Shown here piece after piece: positions 35,060 to 43,754 of a stretch of DNA of 64,000 nt. The stretch covers positions 1,550,001-1,614,000 of the forward strand of contig NZ_CP051500.1 of the NCBI RefSeq assembly GCF_016755635.1, written 5' to 3'. This stretch comes from Helicobacter pylori. Its GTDB lineage: Bacteria; Campylobacterota; Campylobacteria; Campylobacterales; Helicobacteraceae. The position numbers were made by a program, and so were the translations under genes. Under the pieces are notes generated by a model. The model saw only the letters and a list, made by a program, of their open reading frames with translations. It was not told the DNA's origin and searched no databases. Within the stretch, counting starts at the first letter, position 1. Each line of letters begins with the position of its first letter.

Positions 35060-36126
35060 TGCAATTGCCCGGCATTAAGACTTTAGAAGAAGAACGGCGC
35101 GCTAAAGACTTGATTTCAAGATCCGCTCATTTGCAGATGATGGCGGTGGATGAAGAACACAATAAAGATGCGATGAAAATGACGGATTTAGAGGCTCAAA
35201 AATTAGGCAGCGTGTTGTTGTCTGATGTGGAAATGGGGGGTAAAATCTTACTCAAAGCGATCCCCATTTTAGATGGCGAAATGCTTACGGACGCTAAAGT
35301 GGTGTATGATCAAAACAACCAGCCGGTGGTGAGCTTCACGCTTGATGCGCAAGGGGCTAAGATTTTTGGGGATTTCTCAGGCGCGAATGTGGGTAAACGC
35401 ATGGCGATTGTTTTAGACAATAAGGTCTATTCAGCCCCGGTGATTAGGGAGCGTATTGGCGGAGGGAGCGGGCAAATTAGCGGGAATTTTAGCGTGGCTC
35501 AAGCGAGCGATTTAGCGATCGCTTTAAGGAGTGGGGCGATGAGTGCACCCATTCAGGTTTTAGAAAAAAGGATTGTAGGCCCGAGTTTAGGGAAAGATAG
35601 CATTAAAACTTCCATTATCGCTCTAGTTGGAGGCTTTATTTTAGTGATGGGCTTTATGGTGCTTTATTACTCTATGGCGGGAGTGATCGCTTGCATGGCG
35701 TTAGTGGTCAATCTTTTTTTGATTGTGGCGGTCATGGCGATTTTTGGAGCGACGCTGACTTTACCGGGAATGGCAGGGATTGTCTTAACCGTGGGGATTG
35801 CCGTGGATGCTAATATCATTATCAACGAGCGCATTAGAGAAGTCTTAAGAGAGAATGAGGGCATCGCTAAAGCGATCCATTTAGGCTATATCAATGCGAG
35901 TAGAGCGATTTTTGATTCCAATATCACTTCCTTGATCGCTTCAGTGTTGTTATACGCTTATGGCACAGGAGCGATTAAAGGCTTTGCCCTAACCACAGGC
36001 ATTGGGATTTTAGCCTCTATCATCACCGCTATTATAGGCACGCAAGGGATTTATCAAGCCCTTTTACCTAAATTAGCCCAAACAAAAAGCCTTTACTTTT
36101 GGTTTGGCGTGAATAAAAGAGCTTAG
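34550..36126 (+). CDS. secD: Protein translocase SecD, frameshifted near the N-terminus
   Basis: SecD helps drive late steps of protein export. The natural ATG at 34550 opens [20 protein letters not shown] (first membrane helix) and runs to LGLDLRGG. At a run of seven G (34671-34677) the frame then meets TGA. With one more G the reading continues as [13 protein letters not shown], so the body of the gene (about 34678 to 36126) is intact but out of frame. It includes [20 protein letters not shown] and five further membrane segments. As written the protein would lack its first helix. This is either a sequencing error or slippage in the G tract; loss of SecD would be unexpected. Confidence 0.85.
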
Positions 36127-36134
36127 GAGGTTTT

Positions 36135-37106
36135 ATGGAATTATTCAAACAAGTTAGAATCTTAAGCTTCATGCGTTATTCCAATTATGGGGTGATCGTT
36201 TCAGCGATCTTGGTGCTTCTAGCGTTGGGGCTTTTGTTTTTCAAAGGGTTTTCTTTAGGGATTGATTTTGCGGGGGGGAGTTTGGTGCAGGTGCGTTACA
36301 CTCAAAACGCCCCTATTAAAGAAGTGCGCGATCTTTTTGAAAAAGAAGCTCGCTTCAAGGGCGTTCAAGTGAGCGAATTTGGCTCTAAAGAAGAAATTTT
36401 AATCAAATTCCCTTTTGTAGAAACGGCTGAAAATGAAGATTTGAACGCTATCGTGGCTAACATTCTAAAACCCAGTGGCGATTTTGAAATCCGTAAATTT
36501 GACACCGTGGGGCCTAGAGTGGGGAGCGAATTGAAAGAAAAGGGCATTTTGTCGCTGATTTTAGCGTTAATGGCGATCATGGTTTATGTGAGTTTCCGCT
36601 ATGAATGGCGTTTTGCTTTAGCGAGCGTTATTGCACTTATGCATGATGTGATTTTAGTGGCAAGCTCAGTGATTGTTTTTAAGATTGATATGAATTTGGA
36701 AGTGATTGCGGCTTTACTCACCTTGATTGGGTATTCTATTAATGATACGATCATTATCTTTGATAGGATCAGAGAAGAGATGCTCTCTCAAAAAACCAAA
36801 AATGCCACTCAAGCCATTGATGAAGCCATTTCTAGCACGCTCACGCGCACGCTTTTAACTTCTTTAACCGTGTTTTTTGTGGTGTTGATTTTGTGCGTGT
36901 TTGGGAGTAAGATCATCATTGGCTTTTCATTGCCCATGCTAATAGGCACGATTGTAGGGACTTATAGCTCTATTTTCATCGCCCCTAAAGTAGCGTTATT
37001 GTTAGGTTTTGATATGGGTAAATATTATGAGAATGAGGCTAGAAAAATCAAAAAAGCTCAAGAGAAAGAAAAAATGCGCCGTTTGTATGAGGGCGGTCAA
37101 GTTTAA
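36135..37106 (+). CDS. secF: Protein translocase SecF
   Basis: SecF pairs with SecD in the inner membrane. The 323-residue protein begins with a short cytoplasmic part and helix 1, then the GIDFAGGSLVQVRY motif, a periplasmic loop, and five clustered helices with LTLIGYSINDTIIIFDRIREE, the SecDF D4-type signature, and the TRTLLTSLTV segment. It follows secD by 8 bp with GGAGG before the ATG. The C-terminus is basic. Confidence 0.95.
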   Translation: MELFKQVRILSFMRYSNYGVIVSAILVLLALGLLFFKGFSLGIDFAGGSLVQVRYTQNAPIKEVRDLFEKEARFKGVQVSEFGSKEEILIKFPFVETAENEDLNAIVANILKPSGDFEIRKFDTVGPRVGSELKEKGILSLILALMAIMVYVSFRYEWRFALASVIALMHDVILVASSVIVFKIDMNLEVIAALLTLIGYSINDTIIIFDRIREEMLSQKTKNATQAIDEAISSTLTRTLLTSLTVFFVVLILCVFGSKIIIGFSLPMLIGTIVGTYSSIFIAPKVALLLGFDMGKYYENEARKIKKAQEKEKMRRLYEGGQV

Positions 37107-37115
37107 GGAGTTTCT

Positions 37116-37454
37116 ATGGATTGGGGTCGGGTCGTTCATGTGCTGTTCAGCCTTATTTCTTTAACCACCATTGCAGGGTTTTTGTATGAGCCTAATACGG
37201 TGGTGTTGTTTGTAGCGTTAGCTTTAAACCTTATTTCTGTTACGCTCAAAATTGGGGTGATCAAGCGTTTCGCTTCAGAGCTGTTGGCCAGCTCTTTAGC
37301 TACCGTGTTGCACCTCATACCGGCGTTTGTGTTTTTACAGATTTTAAACAATTTGGTTACCGCTTACATGCTCATGATCGGGGCGTTGATTAGCAACGCT
37401 TTTAGCCTTATCTTTTTGTTGATTGAAAGCGTTGTAACGAGCGAAACAGATTAA
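37116..37454 (+). CDS. Small integral membrane protein
   Basis: The 112-residue protein has four hydrophobic segments (beginning VVHVLFSLISLTTIAGFL) with short loops and no catalytic motif. It is a conserved campylobacterial protein between secF and leuS, 9 bp after secF, so it belongs to the Sec operon. Its function is unknown to me; a role with the translocon is possible only by position. Confidence 0.75.
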   Translation: MDWGRVVHVLFSLISLTTIAGFLYEPNTVVLFVALALNLISVTLKIGVIKRFASELLASSLATVLHLIPAFVFLQILNNLVTAYMLMIGALISNAFSLIFLLIESVVTSETD

Positions 37455-37463
37455 GGGGTAGTG

Positions 37464-39884
37464 ATGGATTTTATCAATATAGAAAAAAAATGGCAAGAAT
37501 TTTGGTGGAAAAATAAGAGTTTTGAACCTAAAGACGATTTTAATCTCCCTAAAAAATACATTTTAAGCATGCTGCCTTATCCTAGTGGGGAAATCCACAT
37601 GGGGCATGTGCGCAATTACACCATTGGCGATGCTTTGGCGCGTTATTATCGTTTGCACCATTACAATGTGTTACACCCTATGGGGTTTGATTCTTTTGGG
37701 ATGCCTGCAGAAAATGCGGCCATTAAGCATGGTATCCACCCTAAAACCTGGACTTATGAAAATATTGAAGCCATGCAAAAAGAGTTTGAAGCTTTAGGAT
37801 TTTCTTTTTCTAAAAACAGGGAATTTGCCACTTCAGATCCGGATTACACGAAATTTGAACAGCAATTTTTCATTGACTTGTGGGAAAAGGGGCTAATTTA
37901 TCGCAAGAAAGCCATGCTCAATTGGTGCCCTAACGATAAAACCGTTTTAGCTAATGAACAAGTCATTGATGGGAGGTGTTGGCGCTGCGATACAGAAGTT
38001 ATTCAAAAAGAACTCTATCAATATTATTTGAAGATCACAAATTACGCTGAAGAATTGCTAAAAGACTTAGAGATTTTAGAAGATCATTGGCCTTCTCAAG
38101 TCCTAATCATGCAAAAAAACTGGATAGGGAAATCTAGCGGGTTGCAATTTGGTTTTAAAATCGCTGATGAGTGCTTGAAAGCTTGCAACAACATTCAAGA
38201 AATTGAAGTTTTTACCACAAGAGCGGACACCATTTATGGCGTAACTTACATCGCCATCGCCCCAGAACACCCTTTAGTAGAGCATGCCATTAAGCAAGTG
38301 AGCCAAGAAGATTCAAAGATCATTAAAGCGATTTTAAACACGACTCAAAGAGAAAGAGCCTTAGAGAAAAAAGGGGCGTTTTTAGGCATTTATGCTATCC
38401 ACCCTTTAACGAAGCAAAAAATCCCGGTTTGGGTGGCTAATTTCGCCCTAGCCAATTATGGCTCTGGGGCGTTAATGGGCGTGCCAGCCTGCGATGAAAG
38501 GGATTTTGAATTCGCTAATCTGTATCATATCCCTATTAAAGTGATCACTCAAAGTTCTCAAAGTTTGCCCCACACTAAAGAAGAGATTTTAAAAAATAGC
38601 GGGGAGTGGAGCGATCTTTCTAGCTCAGTGGCCAGAGAAAAAATCATCGCTTATTTTGAAAAAGAAAACCTCGGTAAAAGGGTGATCAACTACCGCTTGC
38701 AAGATTGGGGAGTGAGCCGTCAAAGGTATTGGGGAGCGCCCATTCCTATGATTCATTGCAAGAATTGTGGGATTGTGCCTGAAACCCAACTGCCGGTAAC
38801 TTTACCTGAAGACATTGTGATTGATGGGGAGGGCAATCCGTTAGAAAAGCATGCGAGTTGGAAATTCGCTCAATGCCCTAAATGCCACAAAGACGCTTTA
38901 AGAGAGACAGACACCATGGACACTTTCATCCAGTCCAGTTGGTATTTCTTGTGCTACACCACGCCCAAAAATCAGCGTGAAAATCAAGCGTTTGATCAAA
39001 ATTACTTGAAGTATTTCATGCCAGTGGACACTTATATTGGCGGCATTGAACATGCGATTTTGCACTTGTTATACGCGCGCTTTTTCACTAAGGCTTTAAG
39101 GGATTTGGGCTATCTTCATTTAGATGAGCCTTTCAAACAGCTTATCACTCAAGGCATGGTCTTAAAAGATGGCGCTAAGATGAGCAAATCTAAAGGCAAT
39201 GTCGTTAGCCCTAAAGAGATACTCAAAAAATACGGGGCTGATGCTGCAAGGCTCTTTATCCTTTTTGCTGCCCCACCGGCTAAAGAATTGGAATGGAATG
39301 ACAGCGCTTTAGAGGGCGTGCACCGGTTTATCAAGCGCTTATACGATAAAGCGAACGCCATTAACCCTACCACTTCTAAGCCTGAATTTAAAGGAGTGGG
39401 CCTGAATGAAGCGCAAAAACTAGGGCGTAAAAAAGTCTATGAAGCGTTAAAAAAATCGCATGAAATTTTCAATAAGGCTGAAAGCGCTTACGCGTTTAAC
39501 ACTTTGATCGCAAGCTGCATGGAGGCTTTAAACGCTTTGAGTGCACAAACTAATGAGCAAATTTTATGCGAGGGTTATTTTGTGTTGTTGCAAATTTTAG
39601 AGCCTATTATCCCGCACACCGCATGGGAATTGAGCGAGAGGCTTTTTAAAAGGGAGAATTTTAAGCCTATAGCGATCGATGAAAGCGCTTTGATGGAAGA
39701 CTTTATGACTTTAGGGCTTACCATTAATGGCAAAAGGCGTGCGGAATTGAAAGTCAATATTAACGCCAGCAAAGAAGAGATTATTGTTTTGGCCAAAAAA
39801 GAATTAGAGAAATATTTAGAAAAGGCGAGCGTTAAAAAAGAAATTTATGTGCCTAATAAGCTTGTTAATTTTGTTGTCGCATGA
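37464..39884 (+). CDS. leuS: Leucyl-tRNA synthetase
   Basis: It charges tRNA-Leu. The 806-residue protein has the class I HIGH motif as HMGH in [15 protein letters not shown] near residue 46, and a CP1 editing domain with [20 protein letters not shown] cysteine pair set (HCKNCGIV...CPKCHKD) follows, then the KMSKS motif ([17 protein letters not shown]) near 575 and a C-terminal anticodon-binding part. I prefer the ATG at 37464 to the GTG three bases earlier, because AAGGGG is then better spaced. The stop overlaps the lptE ATG. Confidence 0.96.
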   Translation: MDFINIEKKWQEFWWKNKSFEPKDDFNLPKKYILSMLPYPSGEIHMGHVRNYTIGDALARYYRLHHYNVLHPMGFDSFGMPAENAAIKHGIHPKTWTYENIEAMQKEFEALGFSFSKNREFATSDPDYTKFEQQFFIDLWEKGLIYRKKAMLNWCPNDKTVLANEQVIDGRCWRCDTEVIQKELYQYYLKITNYAEELLKDLEILEDHWPSQVLIMQKNWIGKSSGLQFGFKIADECLKACNNIQEIEVFTTRADTIYGVTYIAIAPEHPLVEHAIKQVSQEDSKIIKAILNTTQRERALEKKGAFLGIYAIHPLTKQKIPVWVANFALANYGSGALMGVPACDERDFEFANLYHIPIKVITQSSQSLPHTKEEILKNSGEWSDLSSSVAREKIIAYFEKENLGKRVINYRLQDWGVSRQRYWGAPIPMIHCKNCGIVPETQLPVTLPEDIVIDGEGNPLEKHASWKFAQCPKCHKDALRETDTMDTFIQSSWYFLCYTTPKNQRENQAFDQNYLKYFMPVDTYIGGIEHAILHLLYARFFTKALRDLGYLHLDEPFKQLITQGMVLKDGAKMSKSKGNVVSPKEILKKYGADAARLFILFAAPPAKELEWNDSALEGVHRFIKRLYDKANAINPTTSKPEFKGVGLNEAQKLGRKKVYEALKKSHEIFNKAESAYAFNTLIASCMEALNALSAQTNEQILCEGYFVLLQILEPIIPHTAWELSERLFKRENFKPIAIDESALMEDFMTLGLTINGKRRAELKVNINASKEEIIVLAKKELEKYLEKASVKKEIYVPNKLVNFVVA

Positions 39885-40393
39885 GGGCTTTACTTTTTTT
39901 TATTTTGTTGTTTTGGTTCAAGGGCTGTGGGTATAAGCCCATCGCCGCTTACGCTCAAAACGCGCTTGGCGATAGCGTATACGTGAAACTCATTGTGAAT
40001 TTGCCTAACCCTGAAAACTCTGTAGAGTTTAAAGACTTGATGAATCGTTTAGTCGTGCAACGCTTCCAAAACCGCTTAGCGAGTGAAAAGGATGCGGATT
40101 CTATCATTATCATAGAAATCACGAATGTAACCGATACGAGCATCACGCAAAATAAAGAAGGCTTTACGACTTTCTATCGCGCGACTGTGTCTGTGAATTA
40201 CACCTACGATAACAAAAGAGGCACACAAAAGACTTTTCAAAATAGCGGGTATTATAATTACGCTGTGAATTTGCAAGACCCCCTTAACACCTACCAGAAC
40301 CGCTATTACGCTATCAATCAGGCTGTAGAACAAACTTTGACTAAATTTGTGGCTCAAATCGCTTATGAGGGGAAATTCAATAATGAAAAATAG
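39881..40393 (+). CDS. lptE: LptE-like lipoprotein
   Basis: LptE plugs the LptD barrel that delivers lipopolysaccharide to the outer membrane. The 170-residue protein has a short signal sequence ending in a lipobox-like [10 protein letters not shown], with GCGYKP typical of LptE lipoproteins. A mixed sheet and helix domain ([31 protein letters not shown]) of the right size follows. The identification rests on the lipobox context and size. The next gene starts inside its 3' end. LPS and cell-wall genes follow, which fits an envelope role. Confidence 0.65.
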   Translation: MRALLFFILLFWFKGCGYKPIAAYAQNALGDSVYVKLIVNLPNPENSVEFKDLMNRLVVQRFQNRLASEKDADSIIIIEITNVTDTSITQNKEGFTTFYRATVSVNYTYDNKRGTQKTFQNSGYYNYAVNLQDPLNTYQNRYYAINQAVEQTLTKFVAQIAYEGKFNNEK

Positions 40394-41552
40394 CCATGGA
40401 TTAAAGGCGTTTTTAGAAACAAAGCCTAAGGAATACCATAAGTTTGACCCTAGCCGCTTCATTCAAATTTATAAAGATTTTAAAAACGCTTTTTTTGAGA
40501 TTCAAGCGAAAGTCATTCATGTGGTAGGGACTAATGGTAAGGGCAGCACGGGGCGGTTTTTAACCCTTTTATTAGCCGATCAAAATTTTAAAGTGTTGCA
40601 TTTCACCTCCCCTCATGTTTTTGAATTTAGGGAGCGCTTTTTTTTGAATGGCTCTGTTGTTGAAGAAAGCGTTTTAGAAAACGCCCACCAGCAATTGCAA
40701 TCGCACGCTTTCAGCAACGCTTGCTCGTATTTTGAATACGCTACCTTACTAGCCGTCATGCTCGCTAAAGATTGCGATTATTTGGTTTTAGAAGCGGGGC
40801 TTGGGGGGGAGTTTGACAGCACGAACGCTTTAGAAAAAACCCTAAGCGTTTTCACCCCCATTGATTACGATCATAAGGAATTTTTAGGGGATAGTTTAGA
40901 AAGCATTGCGACTACTAAATTAAAAGCGATGGGCCCTCTTAATATCATCGCTCCCCAACAAGAACTGGTTTTAAATGTGGCTCAAAAGATCGCCAAAGAA
41001 AAACATGCGCAATTGATTGTGGTTCAAAATGAAATTTCAAAAGGAGTGAGAGATTATATTGAACGCCACCATTTAGCCCATTTTTTAGCGATGAATTTAG
41101 AAGTGGCTCTAAAAGCGTTTGAAACGCTTATGCCATGCAATAAACAAGAAGTTTTAAAAAACCTAAAACCCCTAAATTTAATCGGCCGTTGCGAGCTTTT
41201 AAGCCCTAATATTTTAATAGATGTGGGGCATAACCCCCATAGCGCTAAAGCCTTAAAAGAAGAGATCAAACGCGTTTTTAACGCTCCAATCGTTTTGATT
41301 TATAACTGCTATCAAGATAAAGACGCTTTTTTGGTGCTAGAAATTTTAAAGCCTGTCATTAAAAAGGTTTTGATTTTAGAATTGCATAATGAAAGAATTA
41401 TCCAATTAGAAAAACTTAAAGGGATTTTAGAAACTTTAGGGTTAGAACACGCTTTGTTTGAAGAACTGAAAGAAAATGAAAATTATTTGGTGTATGGCTC
41501 ATTTCTGGTAGCCAACGCTTTTTATAAGCGCTATCCAAAGAAGAGGGATTGA
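40383..41552 (+). CDS. folC: Folylpolyglutamate/dihydrofolate synthase FolC
   Basis: FolC adds glutamate to folates and may make dihydrofolate. The 389-residue protein shows the P-loop VVGTNGKGSTGRF, the FTSPHVFEFRERF segment, the EAGLGGEFDSTN motif and the TPIDYDHKEFLGDS metal region. The C-terminal domain has LIDVGHNPHSAK. The ATG at 40383 lies ten bases after AGGGG and gives the family start; earlier in-frame ATGs lie within lptE. It overlaps lptE by 11 bp, and its stop overlaps the csd2 start. Confidence 0.93.
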   Translation: MKNSHGLKAFLETKPKEYHKFDPSRFIQIYKDFKNAFFEIQAKVIHVVGTNGKGSTGRFLTLLLADQNFKVLHFTSPHVFEFRERFFLNGSVVEESVLENAHQQLQSHAFSNACSYFEYATLLAVMLAKDCDYLVLEAGLGGEFDSTNALEKTLSVFTPIDYDHKEFLGDSLESIATTKLKAMGPLNIIAPQQELVLNVAQKIAKEKHAQLIVVQNEISKGVRDYIERHHLAHFLAMNLEVALKAFETLMPCNKQEVLKNLKPLNLIGRCELLSPNILIDVGHNPHSAKALKEEIKRVFNAPIVLIYNCYQDKDAFLVLEILKPVIKKVLILELHNERIIQLEKLKGILETLGLEHALFEELKENENYLVYGSFLVANAFYKRYPKKRD

Positions 41553-42478
41553 TGCCGCAAAACCAGCTTGTGATCACCATCATTGATGAATCAGGCTCTA
41601 AACAGCTCAAATTTTCTAAAAATTTAAAACGCAACCTCATCATTGCTGTTGTCATTCTTTTATTGATCGTGGGGCTTGGCGTAGGGTTTTTAAAATTTTT
41701 AATCGCTAAAATGGATACGATGACAAGCGAGAGGAATGTGGTTTTAAGGGATTTTAGGGATTTGTATCAAAAAAATTACACTTTGACAAAAGAGATTAAA
41801 AACAAGCGAGAAGAGCTTTTTATTGTGGGGCAAAAGATTCGCGGGTTGGAATCCTTGATTGAAATCAAAAGAGGGGCCAATGGGGGCGTACATCTTTATG
41901 ATGAAGTGGATTTAGAAAATTTGAATTTGGCTCAAAAACATTTAGTGCTCATGCTCATTCCTAATGGCATGCCCTTAAAAACTTATAGCGCGATCAAACC
42001 CACCAAAGAAAGGAACCACCCCATTAAAAAAATTAAAGGCGTTGAATCCGGGATTGATTTTATCGCGCCATTAAACACGCCTGTTTATGCGAGCGCTGAT
42101 GGGATTGTGGATTTTGTGAAGACCAATTCTAATGTGGGGTATGGGAACTTGGTGCGCATTGAACATGCGTTTGGTTTTAGCTCCATTTACACGCATTTAG
42201 ATCATGTCAATGTGCAGCCCAAAAGCTTTATCCAAAAAGGGCAGTTGATTGGCTATAGCGGGAAGAGCGGTAATAGCGGCGGCGAAAAATTGCATTATGA
42301 AGTGCGCTTTTTGGGTAAAATTTTAGACGCGCAAAAATTTCTAGCATGGGATTTAGATCATTTTCAAAGCGCTTTAGAAGAAAATAAATTTATTGAATGG
42401 AAGAATTTGTTTTGGGTTTTAGAAGACATTGTCCAGCTCCAAGAGCATGTGGATAAAGATGCGCTCATAGGCCAGTAA
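41549..42478 (+). CDS. csd2: Csd2, M23-family cell-shape protein with degenerate active site
   Basis: Csd2 takes part in trimming peptidoglycan crosslinks, which gives H. pylori its helical shape. The 309-residue protein has one N-terminal membrane helix (LIIAVVILLLIVGLGVGFL), a coiled coil (about 55-105) and a LytM fold. In the metal site the first His of HxxxD is Glu166 (ESGID) and the first His of HxH is Lys247 (KLH), so it cannot hold zinc as active M23 enzymes do. This agrees with the known Csd1-Csd2 pairing in which Csd2 is the non-catalytic partner. It is encoded 8 bp before csd1. Confidence 0.93.
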   Translation: MMPQNQLVITIIDESGSKQLKFSKNLKRNLIIAVVILLLIVGLGVGFLKFLIAKMDTMTSERNVVLRDFRDLYQKNYTLTKEIKNKREELFIVGQKIRGLESLIEIKRGANGGVHLYDEVDLENLNLAQKHLVLMLIPNGMPLKTYSAIKPTKERNHPIKKIKGVESGIDFIAPLNTPVYASADGIVDFVKTNSNVGYGNLVRIEHAFGFSSIYTHLDHVNVQPKSFIQKGQLIGYSGKSGNSGGEKLHYEVRFLGKILDAQKFLAWDLDHFQSALEENKFIEWKNLFWVLEDIVQLQEHVDKDALIGQ

Positions 42479-42486
42479 GGATTTTA

Positions 42487-43422
42487 GTGTTTTTAGACAG
42501 GCGTTTGATTGTGATGGTTACGGACTCTAAAGGGAGCCGTTACATTAATGTTCATATACTATTTCGTCAAATTGGTCTGTATGCGCTTTTGAGCGTTGTG
42601 GGATCTTTATTGTTTTTAGGCATTTCGCTACTGGTTTTAAATAAAGAGATTAAAAACATTGACAAGCAGCATGCCTTAATCACTAAGGAATTTGAGAAAA
42701 AAAAAGAAACGAATGAAAAACTTTCTTTGCAAATGGATGAATTTTTAGACGATTTGCAACTTTCAGGGGAGCGCATCAACGATTTAGAAGAAGTGGTGGG
42801 GGTGAATAGACCTGAAGAAAAAGAAGAGGGTAATTTTTCCAGCCGCTTAGATGTCGCTGGGATTACCGGGCTTCAAAAAAGCTTTATCATGCGCCTTATA
42901 CCTAATGACTACCCGCTAGAATCCTATCGGCGCGTTTCAGCCGCCTTCAATAAAAGAATCCACCCTATTTTGCATGTGTTGCACAACCATACCGGGCTTG
43001 ACTTGAGCACCGCTATTAACACGCCTGTGTATGCGAGCGCAAGCGGGGTAGTGGGGTTAGCGAGCAAGGGGTGGAATGGGGGGTATGGGAATTTGATTAA
43101 AGTTTTCCACCCTTTTGGTTTTAAAACCTACTACGCCCATTTGAATAAAATCATCGTAAAAACGGGTGAATTTGTCAAAAAAGGGCAGTTGATTGGGTAT
43201 AGTGGTAATACAGGGATGAGCACAGGGCCGCATTTGCATTATGAAGTGCGTTTTTTAGATCAACCCATAAACCCCATGAGTTTCACCAAATGGAACATGA
43301 AAAATTTTGAAGAAGTTTTCAATAAAGAAAGGAGCATCAGATGGCAATCTTTGATAACAATAATAAATCAGCTAATGCAAAAACAGGACCAGCGACTATC
43401 ATCGCTCAAGGCACAAAAATAA
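42487..43422 (+). CDS. csd1: Csd1, M23-family DD-endopeptidase for helical shape
   Basis: Csd1 cuts DD-crosslinks in peptidoglycan. The 311-residue protein has a membrane helix (LYALLSVVGSLLFLGISLLV), a coiled coil and a complete LytM site: H168-x3-D172 in HTGLD, and H249-x-H251 in PHLHYEVRF, with H159 nearby. The GTG start at 42487 is taken because TAAGGA lies six bases upstream; an ATG nine codons later is possible. Its last 82 bases overlap ccmA in another frame, so the three shape genes are tightly linked. Confidence 0.94.
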   Translation: MFLDRRLIVMVTDSKGSRYINVHILFRQIGLYALLSVVGSLLFLGISLLVLNKEIKNIDKQHALITKEFEKKKETNEKLSLQMDEFLDDLQLSGERINDLEEVVGVNRPEEKEEGNFSSRLDVAGITGLQKSFIMRLIPNDYPLESYRRVSAAFNKRIHPILHVLHNHTGLDLSTAINTPVYASASGVVGLASKGWNGGYGNLIKVFHPFGFKTYYAHLNKIIVKTGEFVKKGQLIGYSGNTGMSTGPHLHYEVRFLDQPINPMSFTKWNMKNFEEVFNKERSIRWQSLITIINQLMQKQDQRLSSLKAQK

Positions 43423-43751
43423 AGGGGGAGCTTCATTTGGATTACCATTTGCATATAGATGGCGAATTAGAAGGGGTGGTGCATTCTAAAAGCACGGTGG
43501 TGATCGGGCAAACCGGATCGGTAGTGGGTGAGATTTTCGCTAATAAATTAGTGGTCAATGGCAAATTTACTGGCACGGTGGAAGCGGAAGTGGTAGAAAT
43601 CATGCCTTTAGGGCGCCTTGATGGTAAAATCTCTAGCCAAGAGCTTGTGGTGGAAAGAAAGGGGATTTTGATTGGGGAAACCCGCCCTAAGAATATTCAA
43701 GGGGGGGCGTTGTTAATCAATGAGCAAGAAAAGAAAATTGAAAATAAATAG
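43341..43751 (+). CDS. ccmA: Bactofilin CcmA
   Basis: CcmA is a self-assembling beta-helical bactofilin that supports helical shape together with the Csd proteins. The 136-residue protein has disordered ends around the bactofilin domain (about 20-115). Repeated strand motifs such as GTKIKGELHLDYHLHIDGEL and VVIGQTGSVVGEIFANKLVV define the domain. An AAAGGAG site precedes the ATG, which lies inside the 3' end of csd1. Confidence 0.95.
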   Translation: MAIFDNNNKSANAKTGPATIIAQGTKIKGELHLDYHLHIDGELEGVVHSKSTVVIGQTGSVVGEIFANKLVVNGKFTGTVEAEVVEIMPLGRLDGKISSQELVVERKGILIGETRPKNIQGGALLINEQEKKIENK

Positions 43752-43754
43752 GGA

